From positions 4,406,001 to 4,470,000 of the forward strand of contig NC_018025.1 in the NCBI RefSeq assembly GCF_000266945.1: a stretch of 64,000 bases of DNA, read 5' to 3'. Below the pieces are notes generated by a model that worked only from the letters and a program-made list of their open reading frames with translations, was not told where the DNA came from and made no database searches. Positions 25,535-34,154 of this stretch are shown here, piece after piece. This stretch comes from Desulfomonile tiedjei DSM 6799. Lineage in GTDB: Bacteria > Desulfobacterota > Desulfomonilia > Desulfomonilales > Desulfomonilaceae. A program made the translations under genes and the position numbers. Position 1 is the first letter of the stretch. Each line of letters opens with the position of its first letter.

Positions 25535-25730
25535 ACGAGTATTCGGTTGAAAATCAACTACCGGACTCTGCAAACTTCCTGTCTGATACGTGTATTTTCA
25601 GTACGTAAATACTGCCGAAATCCCGCCCTGAATTTCCCGCAATAAACTTTCAAAATTGCTGAACGGTCATTCCGGGGAAAGAAAACTTCTTACAACAATT
25701 CGTTCTTAGAGTAATTCTCGAAAGCAATGG

Positions 25731-25832
25731 AGAGCGATTCGTCGAAATTGGTAGCCACCGGCCTCCGTACCGGTGGACAATATATAAACAAATCAGTTAA
25801 TTGTGCCCGGCAGGGACGCCGGGCGCTACTAA
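25731..25832. repeat. Dispersed repeat B, copy 3
   Basis: GAGCGATTCGTCGAAATTGGTAG, then CCACCGGCCTCCGTACCGGTGG and the palindrome GCCCGGCAGGGACGCCGGGC. It is an uninterrupted copy with the same CAGGGACG centre that is split by the MITE-like element elsewhere. Nothing coding is seen in the rest of the 25535-25962 gap; a further G/C hairpin (GTCGGCACGGAGGCC) lies at ~25897-25930. Confidence 0.65.
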
Positions 25833-25962
25833 CAGTTTTCATCACAGGTATCGGATTACTTCAAAACTTTTGAGAAACACTGCAAAAACCCAATTCAGTC
25901 GGCACGGAGGCCGCTCGCTGCCGGCCGCGTCGGGTTAGCAGAGTTCGTATCCAACCTCCGTG

Positions 25963-26475
25963 CTAACCGATCGCTGTTGTTGTTCCGGATGCGATGAGCT
26001 GATTTCGTGCAGCGGAAAGCATGCGGATATGATCCATTTCGGCCATTATGAGTTTGTCGATTTCGCCTCTCCCGGAAACATCAGGCAATATCTCTTTCAT
26101 TCCGAGGAAAAACGCGACGGAATCCTTTTCGAATTGAAGCGCCATATTCAGGACTTCCAAAGGCTCATTTGCGGATTTCAGTCTACTGGAAGCCGCCTCC
26201 ACAGTAAAAATGTGCGTGTCAGCGGTAGCCTGCAAATACCCTTCCGCAAGTCCCTCCGGGTCCCACACCGCATCGGGAAAAGAAGCCGGGAGTTGCCCTC
26301 TCAAATCTCTGAATGCTTTTACGTGGCTTTCTTCCATGAAGGCAAGATCTTCAAGCAGTTTCTTCACTGCAGGGTCGTCAGCTTTTTTTGCGGCCGCTGC
26401 ATAGAACTGATGGCCGTTCTCTTCTATGCGGACAGCCATTGCGAAAACATCGTCTGCGGTTCCAAAAATGAACAT
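25963..26475 (-). CDS. Rubrerythrin/ferritin-like di-iron protein
   Basis: 170 aa from ATG 26475, with AAGGAGG directly upstream (a longer frame to 26520 is unlikely). A four-helix ferritin-like bundle carries the expected metal ligands: AVRIEENGHQFY, LAFMEESHVKAF (ExxH), ALQFEKDSVAFF and IMAEMDHIRML (ExxH). There is no rubredoxin CxxC module, so this is an erythrin-only member. Likely role: peroxide reduction or iron handling in an anaerobe. Confidence 0.85.
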   Translation of the reverse strand: MFIFGTADDVFAMAVRIEENGHQFYAAAAKKADDPAVKKLLEDLAFMEESHVKAFRDLRGQLPASFPDAVWDPEGLAEGYLQATADTHIFTVEAASSRLKSANEPLEVLNMALQFEKDSVAFFLGMKEILPDVSGRGEIDKLIMAEMDHIRMLSAARNQLIASGTTTAIG

Positions 26476-26691
26476 ACATCCTCCTTGGTCAATGAGACTC
26501 TGAATGGTCCAATGTGCCAATCCTGAACGTTATCGTAAATCGGTTGCTCTGAAGTTGAACGGTAATTCACCACCGTCAACATATCTTTTTAAGACAAACT
26601 TCGCGCTGGAGCAAGTTAGATCGGTAATACTCGAAAGGTCTTCTCTGTTTTTTTCCTTCCGATCTTCGGAAATGAGGGGGGGCAGCCGCAT

Positions 26692-26892
26692 AGGCGCTAA
26701 CCTAGTTTCCAATTCTTTGTCCCAAAGGGACTGAAGAAAATAGCCCGGTAATTCATTGCCGGGAATCCATTGATCAGTCGTCCCTCCTGGACTCGAAGAT
26801 CATTACATCTTTCCTTAACCGGCAATGAATCGCCAGCCTATTTCCAGTTGTTCCTCCGGAACAACGAACCAAAAATACTTTAGGTTAGCGCA
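26692..26892. repeat. Large imperfect palindrome (~200 bp)
   Basis: Outer arms AGGCGCTAACCTAGT (26692-26706) and ACTTTAGGTTAGCGC (26877-26891) pair. Inner arms ACTGAAGAAAATAGCCCGG/TAATTCATTGCCGGG (26730-26763) pair with CCGGCAATGAAT/CGCCAGCCTATTTCCAGT (26819-26848). Local hairpins GTCCCAAAGGGAC and TTGTTCCTCCGGAACAA sit on the arms. It fills much of the 527-bp gap upstream of the rubrerythrin-like gene. I see no gene there. Confidence 0.65.
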
Positions 26893-27002
26893 GATGGGGG
26901 GCAACCGGTCACGTGTACGTAGAGTTCATACTCGCGGCAATCTCCTCAAAACAGAGGAACAGGTTGCCTCGCTTATCAGAATTCAGCGCTACGCAGTCAA
27001 TT

Positions 27003-27989
27003 TCAATCGATTTTCCTGTACACGTTGAGTCCGATTTTTTCACTGGATCCGAAGACCAGTTGATTGCCTTCAGACGAAGCTATAATTACGGTCTTCCCGG
27101 ATTTTGACGGACCGAATTCCTTTGAAAGATCTACTGTGATAGTTAGTATTGACCCGTCAAGCTTCATCTCCATATTTTTGAAGGCATTCTTGCGTCCTGT
27201 TGCAGCCTTCTTGCCCTCCTGCTTGTAAACATTGAGCCCGATCTTCTCCGAACGGCCGGGAACCGACTTATTTCCCTCCGTGGATGCGACAATTGTAGTT
27301 TTTCCCGATTTTGACGGACCAAAATCTTTTGATAGATCGATCTCAACAGTGAGTATGTCGCCGTCAACCAACATTGCTACATTCTTCATGCGTGCAGTTG
27401 CTGCTTTAGCGACCCGGGCGGCAACTTTCTTCTGCGATTCTTCTCCCGGAACCCGCTCCTTCGAAGATTTCGGGATTAATTCCGCAGGGCTCTTATCCAG
27501 TGCGGGCCCCGGCAATTCCGCACAATTGGCCTGAATGAGCAGAGATCGTATTTGCGGAGATGCTTCAGTAACTCTCTTGATGTCACGCTCGGACACAGTA
27601 TCCGGATTGCAGCCCAATTCTTCCAGATTCCTCAAGAGCTCACGAGGCTTGACGGACGGTTTCGCTTCTACCGCTCGAGCCAGCGATCTCACCACGGAAC
27701 GAGCCTTTTCGAAATCCTGAACGCATACTTCAAAGGTATGGATAATGTTCATCACCTGCTCAATAAGACGAGAATTCACTGTTCCGTTGACCGGGTCCGT
27801 GATCAGGTGGCTCCAACGTTCAGGAGTGGGAGTATTCTCCTCCTTGTAGTAATTTCGAAAGTCCTCAGCGCTCACAAAAAATTCGAATCCGTCCGTAGTG
27901 CGTACGAGATACGGGGATGTGGAATCATCAAGCAGTTCTACCGAAATACCCGGTCCAACACCGAGGAACTGCTGGTAATACTTCGCCAT
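27003..27989 (-). CDS. Uncharacterised protein with two tandem copies of a small C-terminal domain
   Basis: 328 aa. The N-terminal ~180 residues are unrecognised (YYQQFLGVGPGISVELLDD, a helical middle part with CNPDTVSERDI). A linker rich in Lys/Ala is followed by two near-identical ~55-residue domains at about 204-258 and 270-326. Both share the core DGxILTxxxDLSKxFGPSKSGKT, then IxASxEGN and SEKIGLNVY. The core resembles small stand-alone proteins of unknown function known in bacteria and archaea (recognised by pattern only). No signal peptide or membrane segment. AAGGAGATC precedes the ATG. Monocistronic. Confidence 0.75.
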   Translation of the reverse strand: MAKYYQQFLGVGPGISVELLDDSTSPYLVRTTDGFEFFVSAEDFRNYYKEENTPTPERWSHLITDPVNGTVNSRLIEQVMNIIHTFEVCVQDFEKARSVVRSLARAVEAKPSVKPRELLRNLEELGCNPDTVSERDIKRVTEASPQIRSLLIQANCAELPGPALDKSPAELIPKSSKERVPGEESQKKVAARVAKAATARMKNVAMLVDGDILTVEIDLSKDFGPSKSGKTTIVASTEGNKSVPGRSEKIGLNVYKQEGKKAATGRKNAFKNMEMKLDGSILTITVDLSKEFGPSKSGKTVIIASSEGNQLVFGSSEKIGLNVYRKID

Positions 27990-28066
27990 TTGATCTCCTT
28001 TCGTCCAAGGAAAAGCGTAATTCTATAGAAAACTCTCCCCAAGGTCCAGGAATCCTGTCAAAGGAG

Positions 28067-28113
28067 AAGAATTTGGGGAAACCCTTCTTATAAGAAGTGT
28101 TTCCCCAATTCTT
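28067..28113 (-). terminator. Hairpin ending the exporter operon
   Basis: AAGAATTTGGGGAAAC (28067-28082) pairs with GTTTCCCCAATTCTT (28099-28113), with an inner self-complementary CTTCTTATAAGAAG. It lies just after the permease stop (28119, minus). The loop/arm sequence TAAGAAGTGTTTCCC recurs in the hairpin at 37946-37980. Confidence 0.7.
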
Positions 28114-28118
28114 ACTCT

Positions 28119-29261
28119 TTAGTCCAGAGTGCGGCGGTAGCGTTTCGCGCCGATCGCCAGGGCTATCACGGTAAAGAGCCCTATTTGCCACAGGTCCACG
28201 ACAACATCCGCAACACCGTTTCCTTTGAGCAGGATACCCCGTACTATGCGGAGAAAATGGGTAAGTGGCAAGAGCTCACCGATCATCTGCGCCCAATCGG
28301 GCATGCCTCGAAAAGAAAAAGCGAATCCTGACAATAATATATTCGGCAAAAAGAAGAAGAACGCCATTTGTATGGCCTGGCGTTGATTCTCCGCAATGGT
28401 GGAAAAAGTTACGCCCATTGCCAGGTTTGCAACGATGAACAGGAATGTGACAGTCAACAGGAGGGTCAGACTGCCTTGCATCGGGACGCCGAAAAGAAAA
28501 TGTCCTGCCAGGAGAATCAGTGCAACCTGGATATATCCTACGAGAATATAAGGGATAATTTTGCCGATCAGAACTTCGACCGGTCTTGGGGGCATTGAGA
28601 GAAGGTTTTCCATGGTACCGCTTTCGCGTTCCCGCGTAATGGCCAAAGCAGTAATCATCACCATGGTCATTGTCAGAACGACACCGAGCAGGCCGGGTAC
28701 GATGTTGTATTGCGTTATAACCTCAGGGTTGTATAGCGCGTGGACCCGCAATTCTACGGGACCGCTCGTGCCTGCAAGAAAACTGAGAGGTCCTTTCAGA
28801 TCGTTTTGCAGTGCAGTCGTCAGCAAAGCATTCAATGAGCCGATAGCATTGCTCGTGGTGCCGGGATCGGTAGCATCCGCTTCTATGAGGATTGCAGGTT
28901 TGTCGCCCCGGAGCAGATCTCGGCTAAAATTCTCCGGAATATTGATCACAAACTGGACTTCTCCCCTCGCGAGAGCTTCACGGCCTTCCTCTTCAGTTTT
29001 CACCTGTCTGACAAAATGGAAGTACCCGCTATTCTGAATCGCATACAACAGAGTTCGTCCCTGTGGACCGTTGTCCGCGAGAAGCACCGCTGAAGGCAGT
29101 TGTTTCGGATCGGAGTTGATTGCATAACCGAAGAGAATAAGTTGGAGCAGCGGGATTCCCACCATCATTCCAAACGTGAGACGATCCCGACGCATTTGAA
29201 TGAATTCCTTTACTACCATTGCCCAAAGTCGTGCGGGCGAGAATCCCTGCCATTCTTTCAT
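28119..29261 (-). CDS. ABC-2 type exporter permease (YhhJ/YbhR-like)
   Basis: 380 aa from ATG 29261, which overlaps the upstream ATPase stop as ATGA. First membrane helix at ~23-43 (FGMMVGIPLLQLILFGYAI), then a large periplasmic domain (~45-180) and five C-terminal helices, including the family signature GTMENLLSMPPRPVEVLIGK. It exports drugs or lipophilic molecules together with the ATPase and the membrane fusion protein encoded upstream. Confidence 0.92.
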   Translation of the reverse strand: MKEWQGFSPARLWAMVVKEFIQMRRDRLTFGMMVGIPLLQLILFGYAINSDPKQLPSAVLLADNGPQGRTLLYAIQNSGYFHFVRQVKTEEEGREALARGEVQFVINIPENFSRDLLRGDKPAILIEADATDPGTTSNAIGSLNALLTTALQNDLKGPLSFLAGTSGPVELRVHALYNPEVITQYNIVPGLLGVVLTMTMVMITALAITRERESGTMENLLSMPPRPVEVLIGKIIPYILVGYIQVALILLAGHFLFGVPMQGSLTLLLTVTFLFIVANLAMGVTFSTIAENQRQAIQMAFFFFLPNILLSGFAFSFRGMPDWAQMIGELLPLTHFLRIVRGILLKGNGVADVVVDLWQIGLFTVIALAIGAKRYRRTLD

Positions 29262-30184
29262 GATGAAGGCCTGCCTTTCGCTTTCTCCATCAGATGAATA
29301 AAAATATCCTCCAGCCCGGACTCGACCTCCTGCCACTTATATCCCTCGGAACGAAAAGGAGCGATAGCTTTTTCGAGTTTGGCGGCATCGACTCCGCTGA
29401 CGTGCAAGGCGCTCCCGAACGCCGCAGCCTGCTCCACATCCGGAAGTTTCCGGAGCCTTTCCGCAAGCTCAGTCAATCTGGGACCGCTCACAGACCATGT
29501 TGTGAGTCGGGTTTTCTCAATAACCTCGGAGATTGTCCCCTGAGTCAGGAGAACGCCATTGAGAATGAAAGCAAGGCGATGGCAGCGCTCAGCCTCATCC
29601 ATGTAATGCGTAGCAATAAGGAACGTGAGCCCTTGACCTGCAAGCCGGTGAATCTCCTCCCAGAAATCGCGGCGAGCCTGTGGATCCACGCCCGCGGTAG
29701 GTTCATCCAGGAGCAGGAGTTTTGGATCGTGAATTAGACACGCTGCCAGGGCCAGGCGTTGTTTCCAACCACCGGACAATTCTCCTGCAAGCTGGTGCTG
29801 TCGTGCTTCCAGCCCGAGACGTTGTATGCTTTCACGTACGACTTCAGACCGGTTTTTCATGGAATACAAACGGGCGACGAAATCGAGATTCTCATAGATA
29901 CTCAGGTCCTCATAAAAGCTGAACCGCTGAGTCATGTACCCGACCTGGCGCTTTATAATCTCACTTTCGCGAATCACATCGTATCCAAGGCACGTACCGC
30001 TTCCTTCGTCTGCACGGAGTAAACCGCATAGCATGCGGATAAATGTGGTTTTCCCGCTGCCGTTCGGGCCCAAAAAACCGCAAATTTCCCCTGTCCGGAC
30101 CTGAAGATCGATATGATTCACCGCGGTTAGATCCCCGAACCTCTTGGTCATGCCGTGTACATCAATTGCGAGTTCGTCGGTCAT
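29258..30184 (-). CDS. ABC transporter ATP-binding protein (YbhF/CcmA-like)
   Basis: 308 aa, single nucleotide-binding domain. Walker A FLGPNGSGKTT, Q-loop MTQRFSFYEDL, signature GELSGGWKQRLALA, Walker B LLLLDEPTAGVD, H-loop ATHYMDEAE. A C-terminal ~80-residue DUF4162-like extension follows. Both gene junctions are 4-bp ATGA overlaps (30181-30184 and 29258-29261), so translation is coupled through the operon. Confidence 0.95.
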   Translation of the reverse strand: MTDELAIDVHGMTKRFGDLTAVNHIDLQVRTGEICGFLGPNGSGKTTFIRMLCGLLRADEGSGTCLGYDVIRESEIIKRQVGYMTQRFSFYEDLSIYENLDFVARLYSMKNRSEVVRESIQRLGLEARQHQLAGELSGGWKQRLALAACLIHDPKLLLLDEPTAGVDPQARRDFWEEIHRLAGQGLTFLIATHYMDEAERCHRLAFILNGVLLTQGTISEVIEKTRLTTWSVSGPRLTELAERLRKLPDVEQAAAFGSALHVSGVDAAKLEKAIAPFRSEGYKWQEVESGLEDIFIHLMEKAKGRPSS

Positions 30185-31164
30185 TTATTAGGACCTATCT
30201 GCACATCCACCGGTTGCCCCGGATGCAAGAGCGCCGCTGTTTTATCGTCGAAACGCAGCTCGATCATGATCACCAGCTTGGAGCGGCTTTCCCGGCTATA
30301 AATAACGGGTGGCGTATATTCCACCTGCGGCGAGATGAAACTTACCTTCCCCACCATAGGCTCGGGACGTCCGTCAACGTACACGTGAAGCTGATCTCCA
30401 TATTGTATGGTGCCAATCCTGGTCTCAGGAACGAAAGCACGCACTTTGACATTCGACGGCGGGAGCAGAGCGACCACAGGCCTGCCCGCTCCAACCCATT
30501 CGCCCTCGCGATACAGCGTGTCAAAAACGACACCGGCTTGAGGTGCATTCTGGCGCTTCTGTGCAAGATTCCACTCCGCCCGTGCGAGTGCTGCTTCCTG
30601 GGCACGCACGGTCGCCTCTGCTGCGGCAATCTGGTCGGCCCGAGCCCCGAGACGGGCGGTTTCAAGATCTGCTTCAAGCTGCGCAACTCTTTTCTTATCC
30701 TGATCGCGTGTTGAACGCGCACGGTCGAGGTCTTGCATCGCCTGTGCTCCGGTTCTTTCCAGTTGGACCAGGCGTTCGAAATTCTTCTCAGAGAAGACCA
30801 ACGCAGCGCGAGCTTGTTCCAACTGCGCTTGAATCGATTCAATTTCCGTCGGGCGCCGTGGCTTCTTCAGATCCTCCAAATTTGACCGTGCCTGCACGAG
30901 TTGCTGGCTCGCCTGATCGCGAGCATCCTTTTCAGGTTGACTATCGAGGGCGAAAAGAGGGTCCCCCGGTTTCACCCACTGGCCCCGTTGCACATACAAC
31001 GATTCCAACTGACCGGAGAGAGGCGATGCAACATAGACAAATTCTCCCTCGACATACCCCTGTATGCGATTCGTAGACTGAGAGCTGCAACCCGTCAGAA
31101 GGCCCAATGCCATAAGCGTGACGCCAACCAGGAAGAGCGGATTTCCTGCATTAAAAGTGATCAT
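30181..31164 (-). CDS. HlyD-like membrane fusion lipoprotein of the exporter
   Basis: 327 aa with signal and lipobox LLTGCSSQ (Cys ~26). A lipoyl-like half-domain (VEGEFVYVASPLSGQLESLYVQRGQWV) is followed by a long alpha-hairpin coiled coil (~75-190, rich in Gln/Ala/Arg/Glu), then the second lipoyl half and a beta-barrel (AGVVFDTLYREGEWVGAGRPVVALL). It bridges the ABC permease and an outer-membrane channel, as in YbhG-YbhFSR. The outer-membrane component is not encoded here. Confidence 0.92.
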   Translation of the reverse strand: MITFNAGNPLFLVGVTLMALGLLTGCSSQSTNRIQGYVEGEFVYVASPLSGQLESLYVQRGQWVKPGDPLFALDSQPEKDARDQASQQLVQARSNLEDLKKPRRPTEIESIQAQLEQARAALVFSEKNFERLVQLERTGAQAMQDLDRARSTRDQDKKRVAQLEADLETARLGARADQIAAAEATVRAQEAALARAEWNLAQKRQNAPQAGVVFDTLYREGEWVGAGRPVVALLPPSNVKVRAFVPETRIGTIQYGDQLHVYVDGRPEPMVGKVSFISPQVEYTPPVIYSRESRSKLVIMIELRFDDKTAALLHPGQPVDVQIGPNK

Positions 31165-31778
31165 AGTATCGCTCTCCCCGTTTCTGTAATTATGCCTTCC
31201 AGAATCACCGAAATGATGGCGGAAAATCCGGCCTTCGGAGATATATTGAGATCCGTCAGTTTTTCCGGATTCATAATCGCCTCTGTTGCAGCCATCAGGA
31301 TCTCTATGATCAGGATGACTGGTACATCCTGACGAAAAACTCCTGCGGATTGGCCATCGTGAACCAGCTTGCCGAAATACTGATACACGACCTCTCGGCG
31401 CCTGATTTCTATGACTTTGAAGATTTCCGGCGCATCTCTCCGGAGGTCACGCAGAAAAGGTGGCTGCACTTCTTCGAGATGTTTCTGAATGCGCGGGAGT
31501 AATTTATGGAGCGCAGGAATAAATTCGGATGAAGACTCTGACGTGATTTGCTTCAAATCAGCCTCGACGCTCTGAATTTTATTCAGGAGCACAGCCTCAA
31601 CAAGCGCAATCTTGCTCGGAAAATGTACATAGAGCGTCTTCTTACTGATACCGAGTTCTCTCGCAAGATCGTCCATGGTTACGGCACGGAAACCATAGGC
31701 AAAAAAGTGACGACGGGCTGCGGCAACAATTCGTTGTCGGCCGGGGTTCTCCTCTGCAGAAAATTCATGCTGTTGCAT
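31161..31778 (-). CDS. TetR-family transcriptional regulator
   Basis: 205 aa. The N-terminal HTH (IVAAARRHFFAYGFRAVTMDDLARELGISKKTLYVHFPSK, given as positions ~17-56) is typical TetR; the C-terminal ligand domain is variable. First gene of a four-gene unit with ATGA overlaps throughout, so it very likely controls its own exporter. A GGAAACT-N14-AGTTTCC inverted repeat upstream is the candidate operator. Confidence 0.93.
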   Translation of the reverse strand: MQQHEFSAEENPGRQRIVAAARRHFFAYGFRAVTMDDLARELGISKKTLYVHFPSKIALVEAVLLNKIQSVEADLKQITSESSSEFIPALHKLLPRIQKHLEEVQPPFLRDLRRDAPEIFKVIEIRRREVVYQYFGKLVHDGQSAGVFRQDVPVILIIEILMAATEAIMNPEKLTDLNISPKAGFSAIISVILEGIITETGRAIL

Positions 31779-31845
31779 CGATGCTGTCCTTCATTGACGC
31801 CTTCTCTGTCCCGAGACTGAATTGGCAGCCGGGAACTAACACTCA

Positions 31846-31873
31846 GGAAACTAATAGAGTATAATCAGTTTCC
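31846..31873. promoter_or_regulatory. Candidate TetR operator
   Basis: Inverted repeat GGAAACT (31846-31852) and AGTTTCC (31867-31873), with an A/T-rich 14-bp spacer containing TATAAT on the plus strand. It is 68 bp upstream of tetR and 149 bp upstream of the divergent acyl-CoA dehydrogenase gene, so it could affect either. Confidence 0.45.
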
Positions 31874-32021
31874 ACCATACAGTCAAATTAAATACGCATT
31901 TTCGTTAAAGCCTTTATTTCCTGTTGACATTCGAGTGATCGACTTCTAAGGAATATGGTCAGACCTTGGAAGGCCTTATTTTAGGACTTTCGAGTGACAA
32001 TATAAAACGAGGTGATCAGGT

Positions 32022-33173
32022 ATGGATTATTTACTCACAGAAGAACAAAAGATGGCTCGAGATATGGCCAGAAAATTCTCGGACAATGAATTGAAACCCA
32101 TCGCGGACCGATTGGATCGCGAACATACTCACTCCCCCGAAGTACTCAAAGCTCTTGGTGAAATGGGAGTAATGGGCGTGGCGGTTCCCGTTGAATACGG
32201 GGGGGGAGGGATGGACTATATATCCTATGCCATGATCGTAACAGAAATATCCCGGGGATGCGGTGGCACAGGGGTGATCGTGGCTGCCCACAACTCATTG
32301 TATTGCTATCCGGTGCTGAAATTCGGGACCGAGGAGCAAAAAGAAAGGTTTCTCACTCCTTGCGCTTCAGGGGAATCCGTTGGTTGCTATGCGTTGACGG
32401 AAGCAGACGCAGGAAGCGATCCTGCAGCCATGAGAACCACAGCGGTGCTCGACGGCGATTCATGGGTAATCAATGGAGAAAAAAAGTTTATCACAAATGG
32501 AAACATAGCAGATTATTGCGTATTCGCTGCTATCACTGACAGATCCAAAGGCTACAAAGGGATATCCCAGTTTGTGTGCGATGTAAGGGAGACTCCGGGA
32601 TTCAAAGTCGGAAGAGTGGAGGAAAAGCTCGGAATCAACGCATCAGGAACCGCTGAACTGGTTTTTGAGGACGCACGGATTCCGAAAGACAATATTCTTG
32701 GAGCGCCCGGTGCAGGTTTGCGCCAGATGCTCGAGACGCTGGATAGCGGACGAATCAGTATCGCTTCCCAGGCATTAGGTATCGGCCGAGCAGTCCTGGA
32801 GGAAGCCACTGCGTACGCGTTGGAACGAATCCAGTTCGGCAAACCGATTGCCGAGTACCAGGCTATTCAATGGAAACTTGCCGATATGGCAACTCAACTG
32901 GATGCTGCAGAACTCCTCATATGGCGTGCAGCCTGGCTGGAAGATCACGGAATGCCGTTCGAAAAAGAGGCGGCGATGGCTAAACTGTATGCGTCGGATG
33001 TCGCGATGCAGGCATCCATAGAAGGCATCCAAGTACTGGGTGGATACGGGTATTGCAAAGAATATCCGATGGAGAGACATATGAGAGATGTCAAAATCAC
33101 CCAGATCTATGAAGGAACCAACGAAATTCAACGTATGGTAATCGCAAGGAATATCCTTGGTAAACGTAAGTAG
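32022..33173 (+). CDS. Acyl-CoA dehydrogenase
   Basis: 383 aa with the full ACAD fold: N-terminal helical domain (LLTEEQKMARDMARKF), beta domain CYALTEADAGSDPAAMRTTA (FAD binding) and YCVFAAI, and C-terminal helical domain. In the last, IQVLGGYGYCKEYPMER and QIYEGTNEIQR carry the catalytic Glu in the position used by short-chain/butyryl-CoA enzymes. It oxidises acyl-CoA to enoyl-CoA, passing electrons to ETF. Ribosome-binding site GAGGTGATC. Followed 9 bp later by meaB. Confidence 0.95.
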   Translation: MDYLLTEEQKMARDMARKFSDNELKPIADRLDREHTHSPEVLKALGEMGVMGVAVPVEYGGGGMDYISYAMIVTEISRGCGGTGVIVAAHNSLYCYPVLKFGTEEQKERFLTPCASGESVGCYALTEADAGSDPAAMRTTAVLDGDSWVINGEKKFITNGNIADYCVFAAITDRSKGYKGISQFVCDVRETPGFKVGRVEEKLGINASGTAELVFEDARIPKDNILGAPGAGLRQMLETLDSGRISIASQALGIGRAVLEEATAYALERIQFGKPIAEYQAIQWKLADMATQLDAAELLIWRAAWLEDHGMPFEKEAAMAKLYASDVAMQASIEGIQVLGGYGYCKEYPMERHMRDVKITQIYEGTNEIQRMVIARNILGKRK

Positions 33174-33182
33174 TTTCACAAC

Positions 33183-34154
33183 ATGAACACCCCACTGGTT
33201 CAAAAGGTATTAGAGGGAAACATCAGGGCCACTGCCCAGCTTATCCGGAAGATCGATGACGGAGATCGCGAAGTGTTGGACGATCTTTCCGTCTTGTATA
33301 AACATTCCGGACGTGCACATATTATCGGCGTCACGGGGTCTCCCGGCGTGGGTAAATCCACTTTGGTGGACCGGCTGGTTTCACAGTTCAGAGAAGAAGA
33401 CAAAAAAGTTGGCATTCTGGCTATAGATCCCACGAGCCCTTTTACCGGTGGGGCTATTCTTGGCGACCGTATTCGCATGCAGAAGCATTTCCTTGATGAA
33501 GGTGTATTCATCCGCTCCATGGCGACTCGCGGCAAATTCGGCGGTCTCACGCGTTCTACGGCGGATGCAATAATTGTACTGGATGCCATGGGAAAGGACG
33601 TGATAATCGTCGAGACCGTCGGAGTCGGGCAGGATGAAATCGACATAGCCCACAGCGCTCATACAACCGTGCTTGTCACCATTCCAGGTATGGGAGATGA
33701 CATTCAGGCCATAAAAGCCGGCCTTATGGAAATAGGCGATATATTCGTCGTGAACAAGGCGGATCGGGAAGGGGCCGGTAAAACGGTCCGTGAGTTGAAA
33801 TTCATGCTCCAGATGTCTTCGGAACGCCTTGAGGCGGCAGGATGGGATCCCCCGGTAATCGAGACTGTGGCAAGCCTCAATCAGGGAATCGAACAGGTCC
33901 ATGAAGCGATACTCAGGCATCGGGATCATCTTCTTCAACCAGGTCACGATCAACTCAAGAAACGGGAAGAAGTGAGAGTTCGCAATCAGCTTTTGGATCT
34001 TTTAAAGGAAAACCTCATTGAAACCGCGCTTGAACGCATTGGCGGAGTCGCGGGGTTGAACGGATTTGTTCGAGAAATCGTGGAGAGAGAAAAAGATCCT
34101 TACGGTGTAAGTTCAGAACTCCTGGAAAAGCTTATGAAAGGTCCCTCCAGTTGA
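33183..34154 (+). CDS. meaB: MeaB/ArgK-type G3E GTPase (methylmalonyl-CoA mutase chaperone family)
   Basis: 323 aa. Walker A GVTGSPGVGKSTL, IDPTSPFTGGAILGDRIRM, Walker B/metal VIIVETVGVGQDEID, and NKADREGA as the G4 motif. MeaB guards and reloads B12-dependent acyl-CoA mutases. No mutase gene is in this window; the gene sits between acyl-CoA dehydrogenase and a penicillin-acylase-like gene. The stop overlaps the next TTG start. Confidence 0.95.
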   Translation: MNTPLVQKVLEGNIRATAQLIRKIDDGDREVLDDLSVLYKHSGRAHIIGVTGSPGVGKSTLVDRLVSQFREEDKKVGILAIDPTSPFTGGAILGDRIRMQKHFLDEGVFIRSMATRGKFGGLTRSTADAIIVLDAMGKDVIIVETVGVGQDEIDIAHSAHTTVLVTIPGMGDDIQAIKAGLMEIGDIFVVNKADREGAGKTVRELKFMLQMSSERLEAAGWDPPVIETVASLNQGIEQVHEAILRHRDHLLQPGHDQLKKREEVRVRNQLLDLLKENLIETALERIGGVAGLNGFVREIVEREKDPYGVSSELLEKLMKGPSS

